Positions 8,734-18,318 are shown, counted from the first letter of the stretch. The stretch is DNA of 32,776 nt from Candidatus Krumholzibacteriia bacterium (GCA_035649275.1 DASRJW010000037.1:1-32776); one strand, 5' to 3'. Notes: generated from the letters alone by a model not told the origin. Made by a program: numbers and translations.

Positions 8734-8956
8734 GGCTGGCCTCCGTCGTGACGCCATGCGGCATCCTCCGGCGCTTGCCAGGGAATGCTCCAGGCACCAC
8801 TCGTCCAGTCGATCCCCACGGAGCACGCAACGGTCGTGCCTCGAGAGCCGGCGTGCGCTCGGGTCCTTCGAGGAAGTTCGAGGCAGCGCGAGACATGGTG
8901 GGTCAGCGCTTCCACGAGACCAAGTCGGCGAGGAGCGCAGGGTGCGGCGCGCTCTG

Positions 8957-11350
8957 TCAGCGCGAGACCACGAGCTTCCGCGTCTCGACGCGGCCAGCGG
9001 CGCTGAAGCGGTAGACGTAGAGGCCTGAAGCGAGGCGGTGGCCGCGGTCGTCGCTGCCGTCGAAGGGGAGTCCGTGCACTCCCGGCCCGAAGGAGCGCGA
9101 GGTGAGCCGGCGCACCGGACGGCCGCCCACATCGAAGATCACGATGTCGACCGGCGCCTCCCTTTCCAGCCGGAAGAAGATCTGCGTGCTCGGGCCGAGC
9201 GGATTCGGCCAAGCCCACGACGTCGTGCCCGCAATTCCGCCCTCGAACGGCACCGCGGTCGTGCTCGGCAAGGCGACGATGGCCCCCGCCTGGGTGAGCG
9301 TGTCGGCCCCGCAAGGGTTCGAGACGATCAGGGTCACGTCGTACGTCCCCGGCGTCTGATAGGTGTGCGACGGGTTCTGCTGCGTCGAGGTGCCGCCATC
9401 GCCGAAGCTCCAGCTCCAAGCGCTCGGGGTCGGTGCCGACTGGTCGGTGAAGGCAACGAGCAGCGGCACTTCGCCCGTGGCCGGGAGTGCAGAGAACGCC
9501 GCCGTCGGTGCCGGCGGTTGCACGGTCACCAAATTGGGAACGAGGAGCGTGTCGCTGCAGCTCGCGCTCGAGACGATGAGCCGCACCGCATACGTCCCCG
9601 CCGCGGTGTAGAGATGCGCTGGATTCTGCAGCGTCGAAGTACCGCCATCCCCGAAGGTCCAGGCCCAACCTACGATCCCGGTCCCGGTGGAGAGGTCGGT
9701 GAACCCCACCGAGAGCGAGGCGCAGCCCGTCGTGGGTGTGGCGGAGAAGTTCGCCACCAGATCGCACGCTACCGCGCAGCTGGCGGCGCCGAGCGCCTCG
9801 GCGGCGTTGGCGATCCCCGAGCCCAGGAGCCGGACGTCGTTGTACGGATCGGTGTTGTTGACGATGAGAGCGAACTTCTGCGGCCCCGTGAGCGCCGGAT
9901 TGCACGATTCGAGCAAGGCGGCGATGCCGACGATGTGCGGCGATGCCATGGAGGTGCCGTCGGAAAGGGCGAGGTAGTGGTTCGCTGGATTCGGGTCGTT
10001 GGGATTGCGGTAGGTGCTGAGGATCTCGACGCCCGGGGCCGCCACGTCCACCCAGGAACCGCTATTGGTGAAGCTCGCGCCGTTCCCCAGCTTGTCGGTG
10101 GCGGCGACGTTGAGCACGTCGGTCCGGCCGCCGAGGAAATCGGCGACGGTGCTGTTGCTGTTCCCCGCCGAGTGCACGACCATCACATCGTGGGCCATGA
10201 GATTGTCCACTGCCGCCCCCAGACCACCGGTATCCGAGGAACTCCAGGAGCAGTTCACCGCCACCACGTGCACACCGTGGTCGACGAGAGCGGCGACGTA
10301 TTGCATGGCCTGCGCCGCCCAGTCCATGCGCACGATGCCCGTCGTCTGGCCTCCGATGCGCCCCAGGTAGCCGATGCGTAGCGGCAGGATCTTGACCCCG
10401 GTGCCAGCGCCGCTGGGGGCGCCGTTGCTCCAGCCGCCGGCCATGCCGGAGACGATGGAGCCGTTGTTGGTGATGGCGCTCACCGTGCCGGCCACGTGCG
10501 TGCCGTGCCCGACGCCGTCGTCGGGACTGTTGTCGACGCCACTGCAATCCGCGTCGAGGCAGGTGACACCGCCGCCGCCGCCCTGGGCCACGAAGTCCCA
10601 GCCGATCGTGTCGTCCACGAAGCCGTTGAGATCGTCGTCGAGGGCGTTGCCCGGCGTTTCCCCCGGGTTGATGAAGATGTTGCCGCCGGCGAAGGGGTTC
10701 GAAGGCCCCCACTGCGCGCTGTTGCCGCCGAGATCCACGTGGAAGTAGCGCACCCCGGTGTCGAGGATGGCGACGACGACGCCGGAACTTCCAGTCTGCG
10801 TATCCCACGCCTGGTCCACGTGCACGCTATGGGTGTCCCAGTAGTGCCACTGATCGAAGTTGAAGTTGGGGTTCGGTGAATCCCTGAAGTAGGGATCGTT
10901 GGGCTCGGCGTGCACTGCGTGCATGCCGATGCGCTCGACGCGCTGCACCGTCGGGTCAGCGGCGAAGGCCGCCAGCGCCGCTTCGCGGCCGCTCCCTGCT
11001 GGGAGCGTGACGCGGTAATGACCGGTGAGATCGGGTCGTCGTGCGCCGGGAGCGGGCCGCTCCGCCCCGGGGAACAGCGCTTCGAACTGCTGCACCCGAT
11101 GCGTGTCGAGCAAGCGCTGCAACGAGGGGACATCGACGCGCGGGCGTCCGTCTGGCTGTCTCTCGACCTGAGGACGCGTCCCCGGCCGGAGCACGAGGAC
11201 GAAGGCGTCCTCCACCCAGCCGACGAAGTCCGGCCCCGGTTGGAAGGGCAAGCGCAGCACTTCCTCCGCACCGAGCGGCCGCGCGGCGAGGGGAAGGGTG
11301 AGAGCGACGAGCGCCAGGACCCCGAAGGGTCGCGATGAACGTCTGGACAT
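8957..11350 (-). CDS. Secreted subtilisin-like (S8) protease with two PKD domains and FlgD-like sorting domain
   Basis: The 797-residue protein starts at ATG 11350, directly before the signal peptide (SRPFGVLALVALTLPLAARPLGA). It has a pro-region of roughly 120 residues, then the S8 catalytic domain (about 170-525). The full catalytic set is visible: D197 in VVVAILDTGVR, H282 in GVGHGTHVAGT, the oxyanion N397 in HSAGNSN, and S467 in DGTSMASPH. Two PKD domains follow (about 530-615 and 620-700), each with WTFGDGGTS/WSFGDGGTS...Q-N-P-x-H-x-Y-x-x-x-G-T-Y. The C-terminal FlgD-like domain (about 712-797; WPNPLGPSTQIFF...SGLYVYRFSAAGR) marks it for surface export. It is a predicted active extracellular endopeptidase. 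A long calcium-site-like insertion (DDDLNGFVDD, residues 238-247) lies between D197 and H282. No recognisable ribosome site precedes the start. Confidence 0.93.
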   Translation of the reverse strand: MSRRSSRPFGVLALVALTLPLAARPLGAEEVLRLPFQPGPDFVGWVEDAFVLVLRPGTRPQVERQPDGRPRVDVPSLQRLLDTHRVQQFEALFPGAERPAPGARRPDLTGHYRVTLPAGSGREAALAAFAADPTVQRVERIGMHAVHAEPNDPYFRDSPNPNFNFDQWHYWDTHSVHVDQAWDTQTGSSGVVVAILDTGVRYFHVDLGGNSAQWGPSNPFAGGNIFINPGETPGNALDDDLNGFVDDTIGWDFVAQGGGGGVTCLDADCSGVDNSPDDGVGHGTHVAGTVSAITNNGSIVSGMAGGWSNGAPSGAGTGVKILPLRIGYLGRIGGQTTGIVRMDWAAQAMQYVAALVDHGVHVVAVNCSWSSSDTGGLGAAVDNLMAHDVMVVHSAGNSNSTVADFLGGRTDVLNVAATDKLGNGASFTNSGSWVDVAAPGVEILSTYRNPNDPNPANHYLALSDGTSMASPHIVGIAALLESCNPALTGPQKFALIVNNTDPYNDVRLLGSGIANAAEALGAASCAVACDLVANFSATPTTGCASLSVGFTDLSTGTGIVGWAWTFGDGGTSTLQNPAHLYTAAGTYAVRLIVSSASCSDTLLVPNLVTVQPPAPTAAFSALPATGEVPLLVAFTDQSAPTPSAWSWSFGDGGTSTQQNPSHTYQTPGTYDVTLIVSNPCGADTLTQAGAIVALPSTTAVPFEGGIAGTTSWAWPNPLGPSTQIFFRLEREAPVDIVIFDVGGRPVRRLTSRSFGPGVHGLPFDGSDDRGHRLASGLYVYRFSAAGRVETRKLVVSR

Positions 11351-11620
11351 GGGGCCTGATTCTACAACATCCGCCTCGGCCCCGGTAGCTGGCAGAGCGG
11401 TGCGCAGAATGTGCGCTCCGGCTCGAGCCGCGTCATCATCGGGCCCAGCTCGCTGGCCGCCACAACAACTCCACGAGATCAGGGGCGAACGGCACACATC
11501 CGTGGCAAGCACAGGCGCAATGCACAAACACGTGTTCTCATCGGTAGAGAATCTTGCAAGCGCTCCAGGTCATGAGGCGCCAGTGGGGCGGGACACGGCC
11601 GGCCTGTCCTTCTCATCCCA

Positions 11621-11652
11621 TGCGGCATCTGGCATGCTTCCCCCATGCCGCA
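11621..11652 (+). promoter_or_regulatory. Inverted repeat covering the kinase start codon
   Basis: TGCGGCAT (11621-11628) is complementary to ATGCCGCA (11645-11652), and an alternative inner pairing GGCATG (11631-11636) with CATGCC (11644-11649) also exists. Both place the kinase ATG (11645) inside a stem. No Shine-Dalgarno sequence precedes this start, so the structure may restrict translation unless opened. Seen in sequence; regulatory effect inferred. Confidence 0.35.
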
Positions 11653-14431
11653 ATGCCCCTCGTGCAAGCGCCCAGCCGCCGCTGGCAGTCGCTACTGCAG
11701 CGCCTGCGGTGAGCCGCTGCCGGCCCCCGGTCCGGACGATACCGTCGTCACCTCCAGTGAAGACACCGCGGTGGACTCGGCGCTCAGGGCTCCACGCAGT
11801 GGTCCCGGAAGCTCGGCGACCCTGCCGGGCAGCCGCTCTTCGCGGCGACCGGATTCCACCTCATCGTCCCTCGATTCGGGACGCTTCCCGCCGGGAACCT
11901 TGCTCGCCGGTCGCTACCGCGTCGTAGCGCTGCTCGGACGTGGGGGCATGGGCGAGGTCTACCGGGCGGACGATCTGAAGCTGGGCCAGCAAGCGGCGCT
12001 CAAGTTCCTGCCGCCTGCACTCGAACGGGACGAGGCCCGGCTCGGGCGCTTCCTGAACGAGGTGCGCGTCTCGCTTCGCGTCAGCCATCCGAGCGTGTGC
12101 CGGGTCCATGACGTCGGCGAGGCCGACGGACAGCATTTCCTCTCCATGGAGTACGTGGATGGCGAGAATCTGGGATCGCTGCTGCGTCGTGTCGGGCACT
12201 TGCCCCAGGAAAGGGCGGTCCAGGTAGCGCAGCAATTGTGCGCCGGGCTCGCCGCCGCCCACGAGCAAGGCGTCCTGCATCGCGACCTCAAGCCTGCCAA
12301 CGTCATGATCGATGGGCGCGGCCAAGTGAAGATCACCGACTTCGGTCTCGCCAGCCTCATGGACGAGCTGCCGTCGGACATCCGGTCGGGCACGCCAGCA
12401 TACATGGCGCCGGAGCAGTGGTCCGGCCAGACGATCGGTGTCCACAGCGACATCTATGCGCTGGGACTCGTGCTCTACGAGTTGTTCACGGGAAAGCCCG
12501 TCTTCGCTGGTCGCACCCCGGAAGAGGCAGCTCGCCTGCATCGTGATGCCGAGCCCACGAGCCCCGCCAGCCTGGTGGAGGACCTCGATCCGGCCGTGGA
12601 ACGGGTGATCATGCATTGCCTGGAGAAGGACCCGGAGGACCGACCGGCGTCGGTGCGCGCCGTCGCGGCGGCCTTGCCGGGGGGAAATCCTCTGGCTGCC
12701 GCTCTCGAGGCCGGCGAGATCCCTTCTCCCGAGCTCGTTGCCCTGGCCCAGAAGAGCGGCACCTTGCGCCCGGCCCTGGCTTGGGCGCTCCTGGCCGCGG
12801 TGCTGCTGTTCCTGGGGGCGAACATCTTCTTGGGCGGGCGCACGCTCCTGGTGCGGAGGGTGCCGCTCGAGAAGTCGCCGCAGGTCCTCGAGGCACAAGC
12901 GCGTCAGCTCCTCGTCGACCTGGGCTACACCGCGCCCCCTGTCGATGCCATCTCGGAGTTCGTACCGAACCTCCCCTACATCGAGCATCTGGACCGGGCG
13001 CAAACGGCAAACTCCACACGTTGGAGCGTGCTGCGGCAGGCGCAGCCGGCGGCCTTGCGCTTCTGGTACCGCCAGTCGCCGCGTTTGCTCGTGCGCAAGT
13101 CGGCGGGAAGCATCGGCGATTGGATGGACGACCCCGAACCGACCTTCCCGGGAGAAGTGCGCGTCGCGCTGGACACGCAGGGACGATTGATCTGGTTGCA
13201 GGCGGTCCCGCCCGACTCGGCTGCCAGCGATTCTGCGGCGCGCCGTGGGCCATGGCAGCCGTTGCTGCAGGCTGCCGGGTTCGAAGCGCAGCACATGAGG
13301 GCGGTGGAGCCCTCGTGGACACCGCCGGTTTTTGCCGATGAACGCGCCGCCTGGATCGGCAGCTACCCCGAGGCCCCGGAGACGGCGATTCGTGTCGAGG
13401 CCGCGTCCTATCAGGGCCGGCCAGTCTCCTTCCGGATCATCGAGCCCTGGAACCGTCCCGCCGTGGCGCCCCCGCTGCACCGAAGCTTCTGGAAACGGGC
13501 GTCGGAACAGGTCGAAACGGGTTGGTTCCTGGTGGTCATGCTGGGTGCTTCCTTCGTGGCGTGGCGCAACGTCCGACTCGGACGCGGCGACCGCAAGGGC
13601 GCCTTGAGGCTCGCCCTGTATCTGGGCGCCCTGCGGTTGCTTTGGATGTTCGGCCAGCACCACCTCCCGTCGCAGGACGAGTTGACGATCTTCATGGCGA
13701 ATCTGGCCTGGGCTTGCTACCGCATCTGCGTGGTGTGGGTCTTCTACCTGGCCTTCGAGCCTTACGCGCGCCGACTGTGGCCGCACATGATGGTGTCCTG
13801 GGTGAGGTTGCTCAAGGGTCGCTGGCGCGATCCTCTCGTCGGACGTGACCTGATGGTGGGTTTGTTGTTCGGCCTCACGTTCGCTCTGGTCGTTCGCGGT
13901 TCCATACTTCTTCCTGGAGCGCTCGGAGGGCGCATCGCAGCTCCCGAGCATGAGATCTGGACCTCCGAGGCGCTGCGCGGAACCCGCTTCGTCCTCTCGT
14001 CCATGGCCGGGCTGCACACCCAGGCGGTCCTTTCCACCTTCACCGGGATCCTGTTCCTGCTCGTCCTGAAGCTCCTCGTGCGCAAGACCCGGCTCGCCTG
14101 CGTCCTCTTCGTGGGCCTCGCCGTCGTGATGTTCAATCCCAATACGGGGGAGCCCATCGCCTTCGTCGCGAGCATGTTGGTCATCTGCGTGCTGTTCTTC
14201 CTCGTGCTGTTCCGCTTCGGCTTCCTGCCCATCATGCTGGGGTTCACCGTGAGCGATCTCGTCCGCGCCATGCCGCTCACCTTCGACCTCTCGGCCTGGT
14301 ACGCGCAGGCGAGCTTGTTCCCCATCTTGCTCCTGGTGGGATTGGCGCTGTACGGAATGCGCGCCGCCATCGCCGGGCAATCTCTCTTCCACGATCCCGT
14401 CTTCGACGCGCGCGCCGTGGCGAAACCGTAG
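11645..14431 (+). CDS. Transmembrane Ser/Thr protein kinase with N-terminal zinc ribbon
   Basis: This 928-residue protein begins with a zinc-ribbon (CPSCKRP...YCSACGEPL, four Cys at residues 4-21). A Ser-rich linker leads to a complete Hanks-type kinase domain (about 91-350): GRGGMGEVY loop (98-106), catalytic K120, HRDLKPAN with D214, DFG with D232, and APE (255-257). One membrane helix follows (about 376-397), then an extracytoplasmic stretch of roughly 220 residues, and a C-terminal polytopic part with several more helices (from about residue 625 on). The half after the kinase domain is not a PASTA or other familiar sensor. Kinases of this general build are common in Acidobacteria and related groups. 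It is divergent from the secreted protease gene, with 294 bases between the starts. Targets are unknown. Confidence 0.9.
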   Translation: MPQCPSCKRPAAAGSRYCSACGEPLPAPGPDDTVVTSSEDTAVDSALRAPRSGPGSSATLPGSRSSRRPDSTSSSLDSGRFPPGTLLAGRYRVVALLGRGGMGEVYRADDLKLGQQAALKFLPPALERDEARLGRFLNEVRVSLRVSHPSVCRVHDVGEADGQHFLSMEYVDGENLGSLLRRVGHLPQERAVQVAQQLCAGLAAAHEQGVLHRDLKPANVMIDGRGQVKITDFGLASLMDELPSDIRSGTPAYMAPEQWSGQTIGVHSDIYALGLVLYELFTGKPVFAGRTPEEAARLHRDAEPTSPASLVEDLDPAVERVIMHCLEKDPEDRPASVRAVAAALPGGNPLAAALEAGEIPSPELVALAQKSGTLRPALAWALLAAVLLFLGANIFLGGRTLLVRRVPLEKSPQVLEAQARQLLVDLGYTAPPVDAISEFVPNLPYIEHLDRAQTANSTRWSVLRQAQPAALRFWYRQSPRLLVRKSAGSIGDWMDDPEPTFPGEVRVALDTQGRLIWLQAVPPDSAASDSAARRGPWQPLLQAAGFEAQHMRAVEPSWTPPVFADERAAWIGSYPEAPETAIRVEAASYQGRPVSFRIIEPWNRPAVAPPLHRSFWKRASEQVETGWFLVVMLGASFVAWRNVRLGRGDRKGALRLALYLGALRLLWMFGQHHLPSQDELTIFMANLAWACYRICVVWVFYLAFEPYARRLWPHMMVSWVRLLKGRWRDPLVGRDLMVGLLFGLTFALVVRGSILLPGALGGRIAAPEHEIWTSEALRGTRFVLSSMAGLHTQAVLSTFTGILFLLVLKLLVRKTRLACVLFVGLAVVMFNPNTGEPIAFVASMLVICVLFFLVLFRFGFLPIMLGFTVSDLVRAMPLTFDLSAWYAQASLFPILLLVGLALYGMRAAIAGQSLFHDPVFDARAVAKP

Positions 14432-14610
14432 GGGCCGGAGCCCGAAAAGAGCCGGAGGCGCCGCCTCGCTCCCGTCGCTTGCCTCGGTTCGAGGGAGGGG
14501 CTAGAGTCCGGGCCACCGAGCCCATCGCCGTCGCGGCGGCGCCTGGCGGGCGCGCCGCCCGACGAGGTGCAGCACGCTCGAAGAAGCGGCTTCCCCAACC
14601 GGAGTGGCGC

Positions 14611-15957
14611 ATGAATCCGAAAGAACTGTTCGCAGCGCACATCGACACCGTGTGCGAGCACACGGAAAAAGCCCTGGCCGTGGCCGCGGCGAGCGAAGCT
14701 GCCTACGACGGCATCGTCTTCCACGCCGGAACCCAGGACAGCTATCACGCCGACGACAACGCCATTCCTTTCCGGCCGGTGCCGCACTTCGCGCGCTTCG
14801 CTCCCGTGCAGGGACCGGAGCACTTGCTCCTCTACCGTCCGGGCCCGGCCCCGCGCCTCTTCCAGGTGGTGCCCGAGGACTATTGGTACGAGCCGCCGGC
14901 GGAGCCGCAGCACCCCTACGCCGAGGTGCTCGAGGTCGAGCGTGTCGGGTCGCGCGAGGAAGCAGCCAAACGCATGGGGGACGTCTCGCGCTGCGCCTAC
15001 ATCGGCAACAACCCGCGGGCCGCGGCGGCACTGCGCATCCCGCTGCCGCAGATCGAGCCGAAGACCTTGGTCGCAGCCCTCGACTGGTACCGCGGCTTCA
15101 AGACGCCTTACGAAGTGCATTGCATCCGCGAAGCGGGACGCCGGGCCGCCGAGGGGCACCGGAAAGTGCGCGGCGGTTTCGCCGCGCGCGCCAGCGAACG
15201 ACGCCTGCACGCCGACTACCTGGAAGCCACGGGGATGCTGGAGCTCCAGTCTCCCTACACGAACATCATCGCCTGGGACGAGGCTGCCGCCATCCTGCAC
15301 TACCAGAGCAAGCGCACCAGCTCTCCGAGCCCAGGCGCCGTACTCCTCATCGATGCCGGCGCCGCCGAGCACGGCTACGCCAGCGACGTCACCCGCACCT
15401 ACGCCAACGACCGGGCCCATCCGGTGTTCCGCGCCGCCCTGGACCGCATGGAGACCCTGCAGCGCGAGCTCGTGCAGAGCGTCCGCCCGGGTGGCTCTTA
15501 CGTCGACCTGCAGGCGCAAACGCACCGCGGCGTGGCCGCCATCCTCTGCGACCTCGGCGTGCTGAAGGCGAAGCCCGACGACGCCGTCGCCCGCGGCCTG
15601 ACGCGTCCCTTCTTCCCGCACGGCGTGGGCCATCATCTCGGGCTGCAGGTGCACGACGTCGGTGGCCGGCAGACCGATCCGCGGGGCGACCGGCGCGACC
15701 CGCCGCCGGGGGATCCGTATCTGCGCACGACGCGGGACCTCGACGTGGGGCACGTGCTCACCGTCGAGCCCGGCCTCTATTTCATCCCCATGCTTCTCGA
15801 GCCCTATCGCACTTCTGCCGATGCCGCTTTCGACTGGAAGCTCCTGGACCAGCTCATCCCCTATGGCGGCATCCGCATCGAAGACAACGTGCTCGTCACC
15901 GCGAAGGGGCAAGAGGACTTGACGCGTCCGCTCATCCCGGGACACCGGGAGGGCTGA
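14611..15957 (+). CDS. pepQ: Xaa-Pro dipeptidase (prolidase), M24B family
   Basis: ATG 14611 opens a 448-residue protein, very close in length and layout to E. coli PepQ (443 aa). It has an N-terminal creatinase-like domain (about 1-155; note HAGTQDSYHADDNAIPFRPVPHF and DYWYEPP) and the C-terminal pita-bread metallopeptidase. All five metal ligands are present: D248 (LLIDAG), D259 (ASDVTRTY), H337 (FFPHGVGHHLG), E386 (TVEPGLYF) and E424 (GGIRIEDN). It hydrolyses dipeptides with a C-terminal proline in the cytoplasm, using two Mn/Co ions. The gene follows the kinase by 179 bases. Upstream in-frame codons lack conservation, so the longer frame is rejected. The small membrane-protein gene follows after eight bases. 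Very secure call. Confidence 0.95.
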   Translation: MNPKELFAAHIDTVCEHTEKALAVAAASEAAYDGIVFHAGTQDSYHADDNAIPFRPVPHFARFAPVQGPEHLLLYRPGPAPRLFQVVPEDYWYEPPAEPQHPYAEVLEVERVGSREEAAKRMGDVSRCAYIGNNPRAAAALRIPLPQIEPKTLVAALDWYRGFKTPYEVHCIREAGRRAAEGHRKVRGGFAARASERRLHADYLEATGMLELQSPYTNIIAWDEAAAILHYQSKRTSSPSPGAVLLIDAGAAEHGYASDVTRTYANDRAHPVFRAALDRMETLQRELVQSVRPGGSYVDLQAQTHRGVAAILCDLGVLKAKPDDAVARGLTRPFFPHGVGHHLGLQVHDVGGRQTDPRGDRRDPPPGDPYLRTTRDLDVGHVLTVEPGLYFIPMLLEPYRTSADAAFDWKLLDQLIPYGGIRIEDNVLVTAKGQEDLTRPLIPGHREG

Positions 15958-15965
15958 GGTCCGAC

Positions 15966-16418
15966 GTGCGCCGTTCGGCCCACACGACCCGCTCCCATGG
16001 GGGCGGGCTTCATCCCCTGCATGTCTTCTCCGGGCGCAAGAACGCCGGGACCTTGCTGCCGCCAGTGCGCTCGCAGCTCATCCTGCGCTGGAGCGCTCGC
16101 GCCTGCAGCGTTCTCGTCCTGGGCTCCCTCCTGGCCTTCGCGATCGGGACACGCCTCGATCTGTCGGCCCTGCAAGGGCGCGAACGCTTGCTGATGGGTT
16201 TGCTGGGGGGAACGTGCCTGGGATTGCTCCTGGCCTGGCGCTGGGAGGGCTGGGGAGGCGCGTTGTCCTTGCTCTCGCTCGGAACCTTCCACTTGGTCGA
16301 ATGGGCCGCCACCGGGACATGGCCCGGTGGCTGGGCCTTCCCGGTGCTCGCCATGCCGGGGGCGCTCTTCGTCAGCGCACGCCTGGTCGGCGCCTACCGC
16401 GGCACCCGCCGCTCCTGA
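15966..16418 (+). CDS. Small integral membrane protein, unrecognised
   Basis: The proposed GTG start (15966) follows the pepQ stop by eight bases, with TGAGG at 15955-15959, giving a 150-residue product that would be co-translated with pepQ. After about 40 polar residues there are four hydrophobic stretches: CSVLVLGSLLAFAIG, LLMGLLGGTCLGLLLAW, ALSLLSLGTFHLVEW and AFPVLAMPGALFVSARLV. The segment W-R-W-E-G-W-G-G-A-L between helices 2 and 3 and the G-W-A-F-P-x-x-A-x-P-G motif are the best family markers. They resemble small DUF-type inner-membrane proteins. The codon use and clean hydrophobic periodicity support a real gene. A later in-frame GTG (16065) is a possible alternative start. Role unknown. 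Confidence 0.6.
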   Translation: MRRSAHTTRSHGGGLHPLHVFSGRKNAGTLLPPVRSQLILRWSARACSVLVLGSLLAFAIGTRLDLSALQGRERLLMGLLGGTCLGLLLAWRWEGWGGALSLLSLGTFHLVEWAATGTWPGGWAFPVLAMPGALFVSARLVGAYRGTRRS

Positions 16419-16451
16419 AGGAGGCGAGCAGCCGACACTGCCTGGCGCAGG

Positions 16452-16482
16452 AAAAAGGCGGGGCAGATCGCTCTGCCCCGCC
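16452..16482 (-). terminator. Rho-independent terminator for the receptor/beta-helix unit
   Basis: An 11-bp perfect stem (16457-16467 with 16472-16482), a 4-base loop, and five As at 16452-16456 on the plus strand, i.e. a U5 tail when read on the minus strand. It lies about 30 bases after the stop of the beta-helix surface protein gene, closing the minus-strand unit. It also lies between two convergent genes. Confidence 0.9.
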
Positions 16483-16512
16483 CCCTGACGAGTGGCCTCT
16501 GCCTGCCCTGCC

Positions 16513-18186
16513 TTACTTCATCAACACCATCTTGCGTGCGATGTCGACGCCTGGAGAGGTGAGACGGTAGAAGTACGTACCCGAGGCGAGACCCTTGGCG
16601 CTGAAGGAGCGCTCGTAGGCGCCAGCGGGAAGCTCTTGGTCGACGACGGTTGCCACCGCACGACCGTTCGTGTCGTAAATCGTCAGCGTCACATGCCCCC
16701 GAGTCGGAACGGCGAACCGGATCGCGGTCATGGGATTAAACGGGTTCGGGACGTTCTGCTCGAGCGCACCGAGACGCGGCAGCCGGCGATCGTCGGCCGC
16801 ATCGGTGACGATGTCCGCTTGCGGGTTGAACGTGGTCCAGCAGGCGGTCCACTGATCCGCCATCTCCACGTTCGGATCGAAGGCGCCACGGTACGTGACC
16901 ACATCCAGGCCCGAGAGGTTCGGGTTGTTGAAGTCCGCCGTGCCGATGAGGATCGACCCTCCGGCAGGAACGGGATTCGGATCATTCAAATTCGTCATGT
17001 CCGTCAGCCCGAGGGTGCTCGGGTTGCGCGGCGCACTGCCGTTGTTGTTGAACGACGGCGTGTCGAAGAAGGCCTCGACGCCGGCCCAACGCGTGTGATC
17101 GTGCACCGAAGCGGATCCCGTAGGCATGAGCGTGGCGGCGATGCTCACATTGCGCCACTGCACGATGCCATCATTCGCCGCCTGTTGCGTGGTAGCGTCC
17201 CGCAAGCTCAGGCCCCAGAAGTAGCCCAGGAGCGCCGTGTTGTAGACCTTCAGGTGGCTCGACCGCCGCTGCACGGCACTGTACTGGAAGGTGTTCCCGA
17301 TCGGCGTCGTTCCGATCAGGGCGTCCGTGCGTTCCGGCCCGACGAGCGTCGCGTTGCTGAAGACCACTTCGGTGAAAGGCGTCGCCGTCGAGGTCGCAGA
17401 GGCATCGTTGTCCGACTCGCATCCGTTGCTCTCGCCGGTCGGATCCCAGTAGTTGGGATCCTTCATGCCGAAGAGGAACTGGCACTTGCCCGAGAAGCCG
17501 AAGTCGGTGTCGAACTCGTCATCGGTACCGCCGAAGGCGACCAAGTACTTGCAGTTGACCGTGCCGCCGAACCACTCGTAGGAATCATCGAACGAGTAGC
17601 TGACCTGCACATGGTGGATCTCCGTCCCCGAGCCGACCCCGCCCATGGTCAGACCATTCACCTCGTTGTTCAGCTGGAAGCGGTAGCCGGGGTACTCGAT
17701 GCGGACGTACTTGAAGCTACCGCTGTTGTCGTTGGCCACGTTGCCGCCGTAGCTGCCCTTGATGATCCCACCTTCGATCAAGGGCTCCACCTTGTTGGCC
17801 GGCGCCTTGCCCAGGATGATGACGCCACCCCAGTCGCCGCGGTTGCGCTGGCCCGCCGGCTTCAGGCTGGTGAACACGATGGGCTTGCAGCGTTGGCCGC
17901 TGGCGAAGATCTGCGCGCCACGCCGGATGACGAGGCAGGCGGCGGTGTCCCCGCGCACCACGGTGCCCGGTTGGATGGTGATCGAGGTCAGGGAGTCGAC
18001 GTGGTACTGCCCGGTCAGCGTGTACAGGGTGTCCGCATACAAGACGCGGTTACCCACCTGATGGTACACGGTGCGGCCGCTGTTGAGACCCGGACCGATC
18101 ACGACCGGGCCGTGGATGGGTTGCGCCTCGGCTGCCGCGCCCCACGCGACGGCCAAGGCCAAGAGCAGAGAGCTTTTTTTCTTCAC
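16513..18186 (-). CDS. Secreted beta-helix surface protein with FlgD-like sorting domain, paired with TonB receptor
   Basis: GGAGG lies one base before an ATG (18192) but seven bases before the GTG at 18186, so GTG 18186 is chosen; it opens the signal peptide KKKSSLLLALAVAWGAAAEA. The 557-residue protein has a right-handed beta-helix character: VDSLTSITIQPGTVVRGDT, RRGAQIFASGQRCKPIVFTSL, GDWGGVIILGKAP, then VRIEYPG and GTEIHHVQVSYSFDDSYEWFGGTVN. The C-terminus (about 475-557; VPNPFNPMTAIRF...SGTYFYRL...KMVLMK) is a FlgD-like sorting domain. I recognise this architecture from Bacteroidetes-type surface proteins often encoded beside a TonB-dependent receptor. It follows the receptor by 132 bases and ends at a terminator. 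Likely a surface-exposed partner that captures or processes the receptor's substrate; no ligand is known. Confidence 0.8.
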   Translation of the reverse strand: MKKKSSLLLALAVAWGAAAEAQPIHGPVVIGPGLNSGRTVYHQVGNRVLYADTLYTLTGQYHVDSLTSITIQPGTVVRGDTAACLVIRRGAQIFASGQRCKPIVFTSLKPAGQRNRGDWGGVIILGKAPANKVEPLIEGGIIKGSYGGNVANDNSGSFKYVRIEYPGYRFQLNNEVNGLTMGGVGSGTEIHHVQVSYSFDDSYEWFGGTVNCKYLVAFGGTDDEFDTDFGFSGKCQFLFGMKDPNYWDPTGESNGCESDNDASATSTATPFTEVVFSNATLVGPERTDALIGTTPIGNTFQYSAVQRRSSHLKVYNTALLGYFWGLSLRDATTQQAANDGIVQWRNVSIAATLMPTGSASVHDHTRWAGVEAFFDTPSFNNNGSAPRNPSTLGLTDMTNLNDPNPVPAGGSILIGTADFNNPNLSGLDVVTYRGAFDPNVEMADQWTACWTTFNPQADIVTDAADDRRLPRLGALEQNVPNPFNPMTAIRFAVPTRGHVTLTIYDTNGRAVATVVDQELPAGAYERSFSAKGLASGTYFYRLTSPGVDIARKMVLMK

Positions 18187-18318
18187 TGACATACCTCCAG
18201 GATTCCACGCTGTCTCGAACCGCATGCTGTGAAGGCCAGCGTCGCTCGGCGACCGGGGCGCTGGCCTCGTTCCGCCCCCCCTCGGCACAGTCCACTGCGG
18301 CCGTGGTCGCCCTTGTCC

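Noticed and set aside
8941-8964. Hairpin CGCGCT...AGCGCG at the end of the S8 protease gene as a terminator
   Set aside because: Only 6 bp, overlaps the stop codon and has no T-run.
11861-14392. 843-codon minus-strand open frame opposite the kinase
   Set aside because: It mirrors the kinase codons and is rich in Glu/Gln/His/Arg without domain character; the plus-strand kinase motifs are unambiguous.
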